Of a stretch of 64,000 bases of DNA, positions 49,687-59,484 are shown piece by piece. Numbering within the stretch: the stretch's first letter is position 1; each line of letters begins with the position of its first letter. A program made the translations under genes and the position numbers. Source of the stretch: Kitasatospora sp044457565 (GTDB lineage: Bacteria; Actinomycetota; Actinomycetes; Streptomycetales; Streptomycetaceae); the NCBI RefSeq assembly GCF_044457565.1, contig NZ_JBITGZ010000006.1:186001-250000 (forward strand). Reading direction: 5' to 3'. The notes under the pieces were generated by a model. The model was not told where the DNA came from and ran no database searches. It saw only the letters and a list, made by a program, of their open reading frames with translations.

Positions 49687-50919
49687 TCAGTATATGAACT
49701 GAACCGTTTGGTATGCCAGTGAGGCGAGTGCCGGCCCCGCCGCGACCCCGAGCAGGAAAGCCAGATTGAACAGGCCGATCGCCGGACCGTGCCGCTCGGG
49801 CGGCAGGCCCTCGGCGGCGGCGCCGTTGAGGACGGCCTGCCCGGCGGAGGTCACCAGCGCGCTGAGCGAGGAGCCCAGCACCACCACCGCGGCCCACGGC
49901 CCGAACGCGGCCAGCGCCGTCGCCACGAGGGAGCCGGCGGCGATCAGCGTGTCGGTCCGTCGCCGGCCCAGCGCGGGTGCCGACCTGATCAGCGTCCAGG
50001 AGAGCAGTGCGCCGGCCAGCGCCGTCACCGCGGCCACCGCGCCGGTGTGCACCTGGCTCCAGCCGGTGAGCGCGGCGATCCGCCTGGGTGCCGCGTAGAC
50101 CAGCGCGAAGTTGACGGTGGAGACCGCCAGCATCAGCGCGGCCGCGCGGCGGAAGGGCCGCTCGCGCAGTACGTCCCGGGGCAGCAGGCCGGAGCGCTGG
50201 GCGGGGGTGGCGGCGGGCGGGCCGGCCAGGCGCAGGACGGCCGGGATGGCGAGCAGGCCGAGCAGTGGGAGCACCAGCGTCAGCTGCCAGTGCACCGCCT
50301 GGGCGATCACCGCCCCGGCGAACAGCCCGGTGGTGCCGCCCGCCGCGCTGCCGATCGAGACCAGTCCGGCGATCCGGCCGGCGCGGCGCGGGTCCGGTCC
50401 GCCGTCACCACGGGTGGGGCGTCCGGCCAGCTGGAAGGCGGCGATGTTGAGGCCGGCGGCGCCGGCCGCCTCCACCGTCCGGCCGATCACCAGGACCGGC
50501 AGCGAGCGGGTGGCCAGCACGATCAGCACGCCCAGGACGATCAGGGCGGCCCCGGCCAGCAGCAGCCGTCGTGGGCCGCGGCGGCCGGCGGTGGCCGAGA
50601 GCAGCGGGGTGCCGGCCGCCATGCCCAGGCCGTACGCCGTCATCAGCCAGGCCGCCGAGGAGGGGGTGGCGTGCAGGGCCTCGGCAACGGCGGGCAGGGC
50701 GAGGCTCGGGCCGGAGACACCCATCGCGGTGGGGGCGGCGACGGCGGCGAGCAGGGCGCCCTCGGTGGCCCAGGAGCGCCGGGCCCGGGCGGCGCCGGGG
50801 TTGCCGGGCAGGGTGGTGGCGTGGTGCGGGGTGGTGGGGTGCTCGGCGGACGGGCTGTGCGGGAGTGGCTCCGGCCGGGCGGTGATGTGCTTCGCGGTGA
50901 GGGTGGAGGACCTGGTCAC
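49687..50919 (-). CDS. MFS transporter
   Basis: A 410-residue protein with 12 predicted helices after a 45-residue polar lead. It shows LLAAVAAPTAMGVSGPSLALPAVAEALHATPSSAAWLMTAYGLGMAAGTPLLS, motif A-like ATAGRRGPRRLLLAGAA, and a second six-helix half starting at FRRAAALMLAVSTVNFALVY. It resembles DHA1-type drug exporters; substrate unknown. The GTG start overlaps the pirin stop by four bases (GTGA), so it is translated with pirin. The TetR operator-like site at 49699 lies within its last codons. Confidence 0.9.
   Translation of the reverse strand: MTRSSTLTAKHITARPEPLPHSPSAEHPTTPHHATTLPGNPGAARARRSWATEGALLAAVAAPTAMGVSGPSLALPAVAEALHATPSSAAWLMTAYGLGMAAGTPLLSATAGRRGPRRLLLAGAALIVLGVLIVLATRSLPVLVIGRTVEAAGAAGLNIAAFQLAGRPTRGDGGPDPRRAGRIAGLVSIGSAAGGTTGLFAGAVIAQAVHWQLTLVLPLLGLLAIPAVLRLAGPPAATPAQRSGLLPRDVLRERPFRRAAALMLAVSTVNFALVYAAPRRIAALTGWSQVHTGAVAAVTALAGALLSWTLIRSAPALGRRRTDTLIAAGSLVATALAAFGPWAAVVVLGSSLSALVTSAGQAVLNGAAAEGLPPERHGPAIGLFNLAFLLGVAAGPALASLAYQTVQFIY
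49699..49714. promoter_or_regulatory. Candidate TetR operator (site D)
   Basis: CTGAACCGTTTGGTAT, in the 3' end of the MFS gene and about 85 bp upstream of the TetR start. It shares CTGAACYGNYYGGT with two sites near 51.8 kb. On the minus strand a TATACT-like -10 overlaps its right edge, as expected for autoregulation. Confidence 0.6.
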
Positions 50920-51791
50920 GGTGTCAGATCCCCCATCAGGCCGAGGGCGTGATCGCGCTGCGCCTGGAGGAGCTCGTCGGTGGTGTTCATCACGAAGGGC
51001 CCGCTGCGGGCGACGCTTTCGCCGATCGGCTCGCCGGTCAGCACCAGCACCTCGGCCGGCCCGCGCGGGGCCGTGACGACGATCCGCTCGCCGTCACCGG
51101 CGAGCACGGCCAGCCGGCCGTCCGGGAGGTGGGCGTCCGGCAGCGCCGCCTCGCCCGCCAGCACGTAGACGGCGGCGTTGTGCCCGGCGGGGGCGGGGAA
51201 CTCGGCCCGGCCGCCGGCTGCCAGCCGGGCGTGCACCACCAGGACTGGGACATGGGTGTCGAACGGCCCGCTCACCCCGTGGGTGCGGCCGGCGATCACC
51301 TTCAGCTCGCTGCCGTCGGCCGTCCGCACCGCCGGGATCTCCTCGGCGGAGCGGGTGCGGGTGCGCGGCGGGAGGGACTTGAGGGCGGCCGGGAGGTTCA
51401 CCCAGATCTGGAGGTTGTGCTGGCGGCCGCCGCGGGCGAGGAACTCCCGGGTGGGCATCGCCGAGTGGACGATTCCCGATCCTGCGGTGAGCCACTGGAC
51501 GGCGCCGGGCGGGACGACGCCCCGGTGGCCCTGTGAGTCGGCGTACTCGATGTCGCCGTCCAGGACGTAGGCGATGGTCTCGAAGCCGCGGTGCGGGTGC
51601 GGGGGAGCGCCCTTGGCCTCGCCCGGGGCGAGGTCGATCGGACCGACCTGATCAACCATCAGGAATGGGTCCAGTAAGGGCTGTTCGGGGATGGGGAAGG
51701 GGCGGCGGACGGGGAATCCCGCGCCCTCCAGCGTGTGGACGGGCAGGGAGACGTGGGCGGTCGAGCGGACCTGGGGGGTCGAGGTGTCCAT
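50916..51791 (-). CDS. Pirin family protein
   Basis: A 291-residue bicupin. The N-terminal cupin has the pirin metal site PPHPHRGFETIAYVLDGDIEYADSQGHRGVVPPGAVQWLTAGSGIVHSAMP; its two close His residues (HPHRG) and later Glu/His are intact. The C-terminal cupin has VLAGEAALPDAHLPDGRLAVLAGDGERIVVTAP. Bacterial pirins include quercetin dioxygenases and regulators of central metabolism. Here it is the first gene of an operon with an MFS exporter and diverges from an FMN reductase, which fits a redox-stress or quinone/flavonoid-response unit (inference). Confidence 0.92.
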   Translation of the reverse strand: MDTSTPQVRSTAHVSLPVHTLEGAGFPVRRPFPIPEQPLLDPFLMVDQVGPIDLAPGEAKGAPPHPHRGFETIAYVLDGDIEYADSQGHRGVVPPGAVQWLTAGSGIVHSAMPTREFLARGGRQHNLQIWVNLPAALKSLPPRTRTRSAEEIPAVRTADGSELKVIAGRTHGVSGPFDTHVPVLVVHARLAAGGRAEFPAPAGHNAAVYVLAGEAALPDAHLPDGRLAVLAGDGERIVVTAPRGPAEVLVLTGEPIGESVARSGPFVMNTTDELLQAQRDHALGLMGDLTP

Positions 51792-51800
51792 GTCGCGAGT

Positions 51801-51869
51801 GAACTATACGATTCAGTTCATAGTCAAGACTGAACTGTCTGGTTGACATGCCTGAACCGATCGGTTTAG
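51801..51869. promoter_or_regulatory. Cluster of three TetR operator-like 16-mers (sites A-C)
   Basis: Between the divergent pirin and FMN-reductase genes lie CTGAACCGATCGGTTT (51852-51867, a palindrome extending to 51869), CTGAACTGTCTGGTTG (51830-51845) and, on the minus strand, CTGAATCGTATAGTTC (51801-51816). The first two start 22 bp apart, two helical turns. All resemble the site upstream of the TetR gene at 49699. It is the least GC-rich DNA in this neighbourhood and must also hold both promoters. Confidence 0.62.
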
Positions 51870-51939
51870 GTTCTGCGATGTCGAGACCGACCGACCCGCC
51901 GGGGCCGGCCGGCACCACGCACACCGAAGGAGCATCACC

Positions 51940-52524
51940 GTGACCACATCCAAGATCATCGCCATCTCCGGCTCGCTGCGCGCCGACTCGCACAACACCC
52001 TGCTGCTGCGCGCCGCCCAGAAGTTCGACCCCGGCAGCGCCGAGATCGAGATCTACGACGGCCTGCGCGAGATCCCCCCGTACGACCAGGACCTCGACAA
52101 CCCCGAGCAGCGCCCCGCCGTCGTCAACGACCTGCGCCGCCGGGTGCTGGAGGCCGACGGCCTGCTGATCGCCACGCCGGAGTTCAACTACTCCATCCCC
52201 GGCGCGCTCAAGAACGCCATCGACTGGCTGAGCACCGACTTCACCGGGACGGAGGGCCAGCCGCTGAGCCGCAAGCCCACCGCCGTCATGGGCGCCGCTC
52301 CCACCAACTTCGGCTCCGTCCGCGCCCAGCTCGCCCTGCGCCAGGTCTTCGTCTGGACCGAGAGCGACATCGTGGTGAAGCCCGAGGTGGTCGTCTTCCG
52401 CTCGCACGAGCGCTTCGACGCCGAGGGCAACCTCACCGACGAGACGACGATCGCGCTGCTCCAGGACCTGCTCACGGCCCTGCACCGGAAGATCGCCGTC
52501 GCCCGGGCCGCCCGCGTGGGCTGA
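51940..52524 (+). CDS. NAD(P)H-dependent FMN reductase
   Basis: A 194-residue flavodoxin-like reductase: IIAISGSLRADSHNTLLLRAAQ (FMN phosphate loop), EIPPYDQDLDNP, ADGLLIATPEFNYSIPGALKNAIDWLS and AVMGAAPTNFGSVRAQLALRQVF are the standard motifs of the SsuE/ChrR/ArsH-like family. Such enzymes reduce quinones, azo dyes or chromate, or supply FMNH2. The GTG start at 51940 follows AAGGAG with eight bases of spacing. It diverges from pirin with shared TetR-type sites, suggesting joint induction. Confidence 0.92.
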   Translation: MTTSKIIAISGSLRADSHNTLLLRAAQKFDPGSAEIEIYDGLREIPPYDQDLDNPEQRPAVVNDLRRRVLEADGLLIATPEFNYSIPGALKNAIDWLSTDFTGTEGQPLSRKPTAVMGAAPTNFGSVRAQLALRQVFVWTESDIVVKPEVVVFRSHERFDAEGNLTDETTIALLQDLLTALHRKIAVARAARVG

Positions 52525-52630
52525 CCGGCGGACGCGATCCGGGAACTCTCCCGGCCCTGCCGCCCCGTACCGCGTGAGCGTCCGCGATCATTGCAAGCCG
52601 AAGAGCCCACCGCGGGAACGAGGATGCATC

Positions 52631-54040
<1,410 letters not shown>

Positions 54041-54120
54041 CGTCCCGGGCGCGTCCCGCCGTTCCACCGTCCCGCCGTCGGTTCGTCCTGCCGGTCCGGG
54101 CGTGGGGCGGTCCCGACCGT

Positions 54121-54158
54121 CCCCGCCGCGCCGGGTGCTGCTCCCCGGCGCGGCGGGG
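54121..54158 (+). terminator. Terminator after lpdA
   Basis: A perfect 15-bp stem: CCCCGCCGCGCCGGG pairs with CCCGGCGCGGCGGGG around TGCTGCTC, 80 bases after the lpdA stop. Confidence 0.75.
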
Positions 54159-54331
54159 CACTCCCTGCCCCGCTGCCCGCCGTCCGCCGCGGCCCGCGGC
54201 GTCGTCACCCGGGCGGCCCGGCGGCGCGGGCGGTGGCCGGCCGGACCGGGGTGTCTTCCCGCGCGCATCCGCAGGTGACTGGCTAGCGTGACAAATCGGA
54301 CCAGTCACCGCGCAGCAGGGAGATCAGAGTC

Positions 54332-55129
54332 GTGAATGTGCAAGCAGAGGGCATGCCGTGCTGGGTCGACGCGATGTTCACCGACGTGGAGGGCGCGAAG
54401 AGCTTCTACGGTGACGTGCTCGGCTGGACGTTCGCCGAGGCCTCGTCCGAGTACGGCGGCTACACGCAGGCGTACCGCGGCGGCAAGGCGGTGGCCGCCG
54501 TCGTCCCGCCGATGCCCGGGCAGGAAGGCCAGTCGGCCTGGTGCCTGTATCTGGCCTCCCCGAACGCCGCAGCCGCCGCGGAGCGGATCAGCGCCAACGG
54601 CGGCGAGGTGATGATGGGGCCGATGCAGGTCGGCGACTTCGGCACGATGGTGATCGCGAAGGACCCGGGCGGTGTCGTCTTCGGGGTCTGGCAGGGCGGC
54701 GTCCACAAGGGCTTCGAGAAGATCGGCGAGACCGGCGCCTTCGCCTGGGCCGAGGTCTACACCCGCGCACCCGAGAAGTCGGACGCCTTCTTCCCCGCCG
54801 TCTTCCCGTACAAGGTGAAGCGGATGGAGGACGAGAAGATCGACTTCAAGATCCTCAACCTCGGTGACGACGCCGTGCTGGGGCGGATGAAGATGACGGA
54901 CGACTTCCCGGCCGAGGTTCCGCCGTACATCAACGTGTACTTCGCGGTCGACGACTGCGACGCGGCCATCGCCAAGGCGACCGCGCGCGGCGCGACCGTG
55001 CACTTCGGGCCGATGGACAGCCCGTTCGGCCGGTTCGCGGCACTGAGTGATCCGCAGGGCGCCGCCTTCTCCGTGATCGACATGGGGACGGCCAAGGGCG
55101 ACATGCCCAAGCTGACCGACGAGAGCTGA
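54332..55129 (+). CDS. Two-module VOC (glyoxalase/bleomycin-resistance) protein
   Basis: A 265-residue protein of two VOC modules. The first (about 5-125) runs from MPCWVDAMFTDVEGAKSFYGDVLGWTF to FGTMVIAKDPGGVVFGVWQ; the second (about 135-260) runs from GAFAWAEVYTRAPEKSDAFFPAVFPYKV to PFGRFAALSDPQGAAFSVID. Usual metal ligands are partly absent, as in many 27-kDa antigen CFP30B-like relatives. Function unknown; dioxygenase, isomerase or ligand-binding roles exist in the superfamily. The GTG at 54332 is preceded by AGGGAG about nine bases away. The 291-base gap upstream holds only the lpdA terminator and a likely promoter. Confidence 0.9.
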   Translation: MNVQAEGMPCWVDAMFTDVEGAKSFYGDVLGWTFAEASSEYGGYTQAYRGGKAVAAVVPPMPGQEGQSAWCLYLASPNAAAAAERISANGGEVMMGPMQVGDFGTMVIAKDPGGVVFGVWQGGVHKGFEKIGETGAFAWAEVYTRAPEKSDAFFPAVFPYKVKRMEDEKIDFKILNLGDDAVLGRMKMTDDFPAEVPPYINVYFAVDDCDAAIAKATARGATVHFGPMDSPFGRFAALSDPQGAAFSVIDMGTAKGDMPKLTDES

Positions 55130-55215
55130 CCGACACGTCCTGAGCGAGGCCCGCCGATCCTGCCGCGGTGGACGGGCGAGCGGCCGCTCGCCCGTCCGGC
55201 CGCGCCGCCGGCGGC

Positions 55216-55875
55216 TCAGTTGCCGCAGAAGATCAGGAAGCAGGTGGGCTTGGGCGTCGCCGTCCCGGTCGGCTTCGGGGTGCCGGTCGGGGGCGCGGAG
55301 GTGGGGCGGCCCGGCTGCGAGGTGGGCGCCGTGGTCACCGGCCCGCCGGTGGGCGCCGGCTCGGGCGCCCGGTCCGACGGGCCGCCCGGGGCGGCGCTCT
55401 CGGCCGAGGGCCGCGCGGAGGGCGAGGCGGACGAGGGCCGCGGGCTGGGGCGGGCGCTGCCCGACTGCTGCGGCGCGGGCGCCGCCGAGCCGCCGGTCGC
55501 GGCGGTCGCGGACGAGGTCGCCGCAGTGCTCCCGGCCGTCGCCACGGGCTGTCCGGTGCCGGCCGGAGCCGCCGGAGCCGTCGTGCCGTCCGCGCTGTTG
55601 GAGGACAGCAGCGCCGCACCCACGCCCGCCGCCAGCAGCAGCGCCGCCGAGGCGGCCAGCACCCGCCGCCCGGACGCCGGCCCGCGCCGGCTCCGGCCCC
55701 GGCGGGGCGCGAGCGGCACGGCCGTACCCGGAGGCGGGGCGAACTGCCCGCGGGCCTCCGGCCGGGCGGGCAACGGCTCGGCGGGGGATCCCGGTGCCGA
55801 ACCCGAGGGGACACCACACCCGGGACAGGACAGGGCACCGTTGAGATGACGGCGGCAGGACGCGCAGTAGTCCAT
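55216..55875 (-). CDS. Zinc-ribbon/one-TM protein with Ser/Thr/Pro stalk (SCO2400-like)
   Basis: A 219-residue protein. The N-terminus is a CxxC...CxxC zinc ribbon (MDYCASCRRHLNGALSCPGCGVP). Then come a Pro-rich segment, a basic stretch, one membrane helix (VLAASAALLLAAGVGAALL) and a long Ala/Pro/Ser/Thr-rich extracytoplasmic region ending TCFLIFCGN. The start and the ribbon look like a streptomycete family that I remember as SCO2400-like; function unknown. The ATG at 55875 follows GGAAAGA. The C-terminal pair of cysteines flanking hydrophobic residues is notable. Confidence 0.75.
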   Translation of the reverse strand: MDYCASCRRHLNGALSCPGCGVPSGSAPGSPAEPLPARPEARGQFAPPPGTAVPLAPRRGRSRRGPASGRRVLAASAALLLAAGVGAALLSSNSADGTTAPAAPAGTGQPVATAGSTAATSSATAATGGSAAPAPQQSGSARPSPRPSSASPSARPSAESAAPGGPSDRAPEPAPTGGPVTTAPTSQPGRPTSAPPTGTPKPTGTATPKPTCFLIFCGN

Positions 55876-55931
55876 GTGATCTTTCCGTACCTTGCCCGCC
55901 GCCGGGTCCCGCCGGCGGTAGCGCGCGGGTC

Positions 55932-55966
55932 GCACACGACGTTGTGTGCAACGCGACGATGTGTGC
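55932..55966. promoter_or_regulatory. Palindrome and direct repeat upstream of the zinc-ribbon protein gene
   Basis: GCACAC-GACGTT-GTGTGC (55932-55949) is a perfect 18-bp palindrome, and ACG(T/A)TGTGTGC recurs at 55939 and 55956. It is 57 bases upstream of the zinc-ribbon gene, in the 425-base spacer to the membrane protein at 56301. The rest of that spacer (55967-56300) is GC-rich with no convincing gene. Confidence 0.5.
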
Positions 55967-56300
55967 CGCGAGCGTAGGCAGCCCGGCGGCCCGGGAACCA
56001 GACGTTCCCTGTGAGGCTTCCGAGGAGATCGGGAGCCCGCGGTGGATGAACCGTGCGCTCACCGAAGCAGGCTCCGGCGCCTGCCCGGGACCCGGGCGCC
56101 GAACCGCCGGAAGCGGGCGTTGACCTGCCGGAATCTGCGCGCCGATCCGGCGGGAGGCGGGCGCCGATCCGCGCGAGTGGCGCGCGGGCGGGCCCGCGCC
56201 CGGGGGGTTTCCGGTGCCCGCGCGGTGTGTCCGCCCCCGGCCGGGCGCGAGGCGGTGTCTGCTGTTCCCTGTCACCCCGGTTCGTGCAGAGAGAGACGCG

Positions 56301-58013
56301 ATGACCAGCTGGGAGCCGGCGCCCCCTGCCACCGCCGGGTACCCCGGCCGCCTCCCGTGGCCGGCGGCGCTGCGCCATCCGGTGCTGGCCGCGGCCCTGC
56401 TCGCCCTTGTCCTGCACGGGGTGTGGGCGCTGTTCCTCGCGTCCGACGCGGGGGATCTGGCGGCCCAGTACGCGTGGACGGAATTCACCAGGCGCAACCC
56501 CGACTCCGCCTACAACCTGTCCTGGTACGGCGGGATGCACACCGCCTCCTACAGCCTGCTCTCGCCGTACCTGATGAGCTGGCTCGGCGTCCGCACCACC
56601 GCCGTACTCGCCGGCACGCTCGCCGCCGCGCTGGCCGCCGGGCTGCTGATACGGGCACCGGTCGCCCGTCCGCTGCCCCCGGCGCTGTGGACCGCGCTCG
56701 CCCTGTGGTGCAACATCGGCTCCGGCCGGGTGACCTTCGCCGTCGGGGTGACCTTCGCGCTGGCGGCGGTCGCGCTGCTCTACCCGCGGCCCGGGCCCCG
56801 GCCGGTCGCGCGCCTGGCGGCCGTCCTGCTGCTCGCGGTGCTCGCCACCACGGCCAGCCCGGTCGCCGGGGTGTTCCTGGAGGTGGCCGCCGCCGCGCTG
56901 TGCCTCACCCGACGCCGCCGGGACGCCCTGGTGCTGGCGACCGGCCCGGCGCTCGTCATGGCCGGCACCGCGGTGGTCTTCCCCTTCCACGGCGTCCAGC
57001 CCTTCGAGTGGTACCTCGCCGTGCCACTGGTCGCCACAGCCTGCTACCTCGCCCTGCTGGTGCCGGCGCCCTGGCGCACCCTGCGGATCGGCGCCGCCGT
57101 CTACGCGGGCGGCATCGTCCTGACCTGGGCGGTGCCCTCGCCGATCGGCAGCAACGTGGAGCGCCTGTCGCTGCTGTTCGCCGCCACCGTGGTGCTCATC
57201 GTGTTGCTGGAACACACGCCGAACCCGTTCGCGCCGGGGGCCCGCCCGGCGCCGCGGCTGCGGGCGTTCGCCGCCGGCGCGGCGTTCCTGGCGCTCGCGA
57301 GCTGGCAGGTCGCCAAGCCCGTCGGCGACCTGCTGGTCACCGCGCCGCTGTCCCGGACGGCGCCCGTCACCGGGCCGCTGATCGACGAGCTGCGCCGCCT
57401 GGGCGCCGACCGGAGCAGGGTCGAGGTCGTCCCGCTGCGCTCGCACCGGGAGGCCTCCGGCATCGCGCCGTACGTCAACCTCGCGCGGGGCTGGAACCGG
57501 CAGGTCGACGTCGTCCGCAACCCGCTCTTCTACGACGGCACGCTCACCTCGGACTCGTACCACGCCTGGCTGCGGCACTGGGGCGTCGGCTACGTCGTCC
57601 TGCCGGTGGACCGGCCGGACGACGCCGCGGTGGCCGAGGCCGAGATCGTCGCGGCGGGCCACGGCTGGCTCAGCCCGGTCTGGCAGGACGAACGCTGGCG
57701 GCTCTACCAGGTCGCCGACTCAGCGCCGCTGGCCGACCCGCCCGCGACCGTGCGGGAGGCCGGCCCCGCCGCGATGACGGTCGACGTCCCCCGGGCCGGG
57801 GCGGTGCTGCTGCGGATCCCGTGGTCGCCCTGGCTGGGTGTCGAGGGCGACGGCGAGCGCACCCGCGGCTGCCTCGCCGAAGCCGGCGAGTGGACGGTGC
57901 TCCACGCCAGCGAGCCCGGCACCTACCGGATCGGCGGCCGCTACGGCCTGACCCGCGGCAGCCCCTGCCTCCATCTGCCCCCCGCCGCCGGCCCCGCCCC
58001 GCCCGCCGGCTGA
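56301..58013 (+). CDS. Polytopic membrane protein, GT-C-like
   Basis: A 570-residue protein with roughly 11 hydrophobic segments in its first 370 residues and a soluble C-terminal domain of about 200 residues. The first loop is long and contains Asp residues (ASDAGDLAAQYAWTEFTRRNPDSAYNLSWYGGMHTASYSLLSPYLMSWLG), resembling the acidic first loop of GT-C membrane glycosyltransferases. The C-terminal domain has VEVVPLRSHREASGIAPYVNLARGWNRQVDVVRNPLFYDG and YHAWLRHWGVGYVVLP, as in some YfhO/mannosyltransferase-like proteins. Glycosyl transfer to the cell envelope is an inference. ATG at 56301, preceded by AGAGAGACG. Confidence 0.75.
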   Translation: MTSWEPAPPATAGYPGRLPWPAALRHPVLAAALLALVLHGVWALFLASDAGDLAAQYAWTEFTRRNPDSAYNLSWYGGMHTASYSLLSPYLMSWLGVRTTAVLAGTLAAALAAGLLIRAPVARPLPPALWTALALWCNIGSGRVTFAVGVTFALAAVALLYPRPGPRPVARLAAVLLLAVLATTASPVAGVFLEVAAAALCLTRRRRDALVLATGPALVMAGTAVVFPFHGVQPFEWYLAVPLVATACYLALLVPAPWRTLRIGAAVYAGGIVLTWAVPSPIGSNVERLSLLFAATVVLIVLLEHTPNPFAPGARPAPRLRAFAAGAAFLALASWQVAKPVGDLLVTAPLSRTAPVTGPLIDELRRLGADRSRVEVVPLRSHREASGIAPYVNLARGWNRQVDVVRNPLFYDGTLTSDSYHAWLRHWGVGYVVLPVDRPDDAAVAEAEIVAAGHGWLSPVWQDERWRLYQVADSAPLADPPATVREAGPAAMTVDVPRAGAVLLRIPWSPWLGVEGDGERTRGCLAEAGEWTVLHASEPGTYRIGGRYGLTRGSPCLHLPPAAGPAPPAG

Positions 58014-58051
58014 CCCGCCCGCCGGCTGACCCGCCCGTCGGTTTACCCGCC
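58004..58051. repeat. 16-bp tandem repeat, three copies
   Basis: The unit GCCGGCTGACCCGCCC occurs twice exactly and once diverged (GTCGGTTTACCCGCCC). The first copy contains the stop codon of the GT-C-like gene, so the repeat has grown from the gene end. Confidence 0.75.
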
Positions 58052-58156
58052 CGGGGCGGCGCGGCGGGCGCGGTGCGCCGAGGGATCGGGCGAACCGCGA
58101 GGCGCATGTCCTGCTGGGAGCCAGGCCGGCCGGTCGGCGCGGGCCGGGGGCCGCCG

Positions 58157-58774
58157 TCAGGGGGAGACGGCGGTGCCGAGGGAGTCGGCGCCGAGCGGTT
58201 TGGGGGCGCCCTTCTCGTAGAAGACCTCGACGTCCTCGACGGTGAAGCCCGCCGCCGTCAGCAGCTCGACGATCGGCCGGGTGAGGTGGCACCCGCCGAA
58301 GACCCGTTGCTCCAGCGGGTCGAGGCGCCGCTGCCAGCGTCGGACGTCCTCGTCCGGGGCCAGGCCGTGCTCGATGAAGTGCAGCTTCGCACCGGGCTTG
58401 AGGACGCGCCGCACCTCACGCAGGGCGGCGGCGGCGTCCGGGATGGTGCAGAGCGTCCAGGTGGACAGCGCGGCGTCGTAGCTGTCGTCCGCGAACGGCA
58501 GCACCTGCCCGTCCAGCGCCGCCCGGTGCACCGGGACGCCGGCCCTGGCCAGACGCTTGCCGGCCAGCCGCCACCCGAGGTCGGACGGCTCGACCGCGTC
58601 CACCCGGGAGACCTCGGGTGGGTAGAAGGGGACGTTGAGCCCCGACCCGAACCCGATCTCGATCACGTCGCCCGCCAGACCCGCGCACACCCGCCGGCGC
58701 AGCCGGTCGGCCTCGCCCATCCCGCAGGCGACGTTGATGATCCGCGGGAGGACCTGCTCGGTGTAGAGCCCCAT
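58157..58774 (-). CDS. Class I SAM-dependent methyltransferase
   Basis: A 205-residue methyltransferase (Methyltransf_11 type). The SAM-binding motif I is DVIEIGFGSGLNVPFYP, followed by VDAVEPSDLGWRLAGKRL, motif IV SYDAALSTWTLCTIPDAAAALREVRRVLKPGAKLHFIEHG and a C-terminal part GGCHLTRPIVELLTAAGFTVEDVEVFYEKGAPKPLG. This pattern is seen in phospholipid or small-molecule methyltransferases of the METTL7-like group; substrate unknown. It is followed on the same strand, 56 bases upstream, by the TetR gene; co-transcription is possible. Confidence 0.9.
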   Translation of the reverse strand: MGLYTEQVLPRIINVACGMGEADRLRRRVCAGLAGDVIEIGFGSGLNVPFYPPEVSRVDAVEPSDLGWRLAGKRLARAGVPVHRAALDGQVLPFADDSYDAALSTWTLCTIPDAAAALREVRRVLKPGAKLHFIEHGLAPDEDVRRWQRRLDPLEQRVFGGCHLTRPIVELLTAAGFTVEDVEVFYEKGAPKPLGADSLGTAVSP

Positions 58775-58830
58775 CGCAACCTCCGTGCTCCGTCACCAGT
58801 CTGGCACCGGGCGCCGCCCGCCGCCCGGCC

Positions 58831-59394
58831 TCAGGAGAAGGAGTCGATCCAGTCCTCCAGGCGCCTGATCTGGCCTGCCATCAGCTCGGGGTCCCGGAAG
58901 GTGTTGGTGAGCAGCGAGATCCCTTGGTACGAGGCGATCAGGGCGACCGCGAGGTCGCGGGCGTCGCTCCGGCCCATCGTGCGGAACTGTTGCTCGGCCC
59001 AGTCGATCAGGAGCTGCATGACCGTCGCGGCGGTGCGGTCCAGTCCGTCCTCGCGCTTGCCGAGCTCGGAGGAGAGCGACCCGAACGGGCAGCCGTAGCG
59101 GGCAGCCGTCTCGCGCTGCTCCGCCCACCCTCCCAGCAGTGCCTTCAGCCGCTCCTGCGGGGTCGGGAGCTGGTCGAGCTCCTCGGTCACCGAGCGCAGG
59201 CCCTCCGCGTGCGCCTCGATCGCCGCCTCGACGAGCTGGTCCTTGGTCTTGAAGTAGTAGTAGACGTTGCCCACGGGCACGTAGGCCGCGCGCGCGATGT
59301 CGGCGAGCGTCGTCTTCTCGACTCCCTGTTCGTGCAACACCCGGGATGCGGCCAGTGCCAGCCGCTCCCGCTTGCCCGGTTGTGCTCCGGCCAT
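58831..59394 (-). CDS. TetR/AcrR-family regulator
   Basis: A 187-residue regulator: HTH KRERLALAASRVLHEQGVEKTTLADIARAAYVPVGNVYYYFKTKDQLVEAAIEAH and a TetR_C_33-like effector domain (LLGGWAEQRETAARYGCPFGSLSSELGKRE...AEQQFRTMGRSDARDLAVALIASYQGISLLTNTF). It includes one Cys in the CPFGSL segment that is typical of redox- or quinone-sensing relatives. It diverges from an NmrA-type SDR, with two identical-format palindromes between them, which makes autoregulation plus control of the SDR very likely. Confidence 0.92.
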   Translation of the reverse strand: MAGAQPGKRERLALAASRVLHEQGVEKTTLADIARAAYVPVGNVYYYFKTKDQLVEAAIEAHAEGLRSVTEELDQLPTPQERLKALLGGWAEQRETAARYGCPFGSLSSELGKREDGLDRTAATVMQLLIDWAEQQFRTMGRSDARDLAVALIASYQGISLLTNTFRDPELMAGQIRRLEDWIDSFS

Positions 59395-59415
59395 GCCGCC
59401 ACGCCCCCTGGGGAT

Positions 59416-59431
59416 AGTCAGTCGTCTGACT
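59416..59431. promoter_or_regulatory. TetR operator candidate 1 (AGTCAG-N4-CTGACT)
   Basis: A perfect inverted repeat AGTCAG-TCGT-CTGACT, 22 bases upstream of the TetR start on the minus strand; well placed to block the tetR promoter. Confidence 0.72.
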
Positions 59432-59484
59432 CAGAAGTGTAGACAGCGCCGGAGTCGCTTGCTAGCCTCGCCGTCAAGCGAGTG

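Noticed and set aside
56053..56304. Possible 83-codon plus-strand gene upstream of the GT-C-like protein
   Set aside because: No ribosome site, Arg/Pro/Gly-rich composition typical of non-coding GC-rich DNA, and it overlaps the better supported start at 56301.
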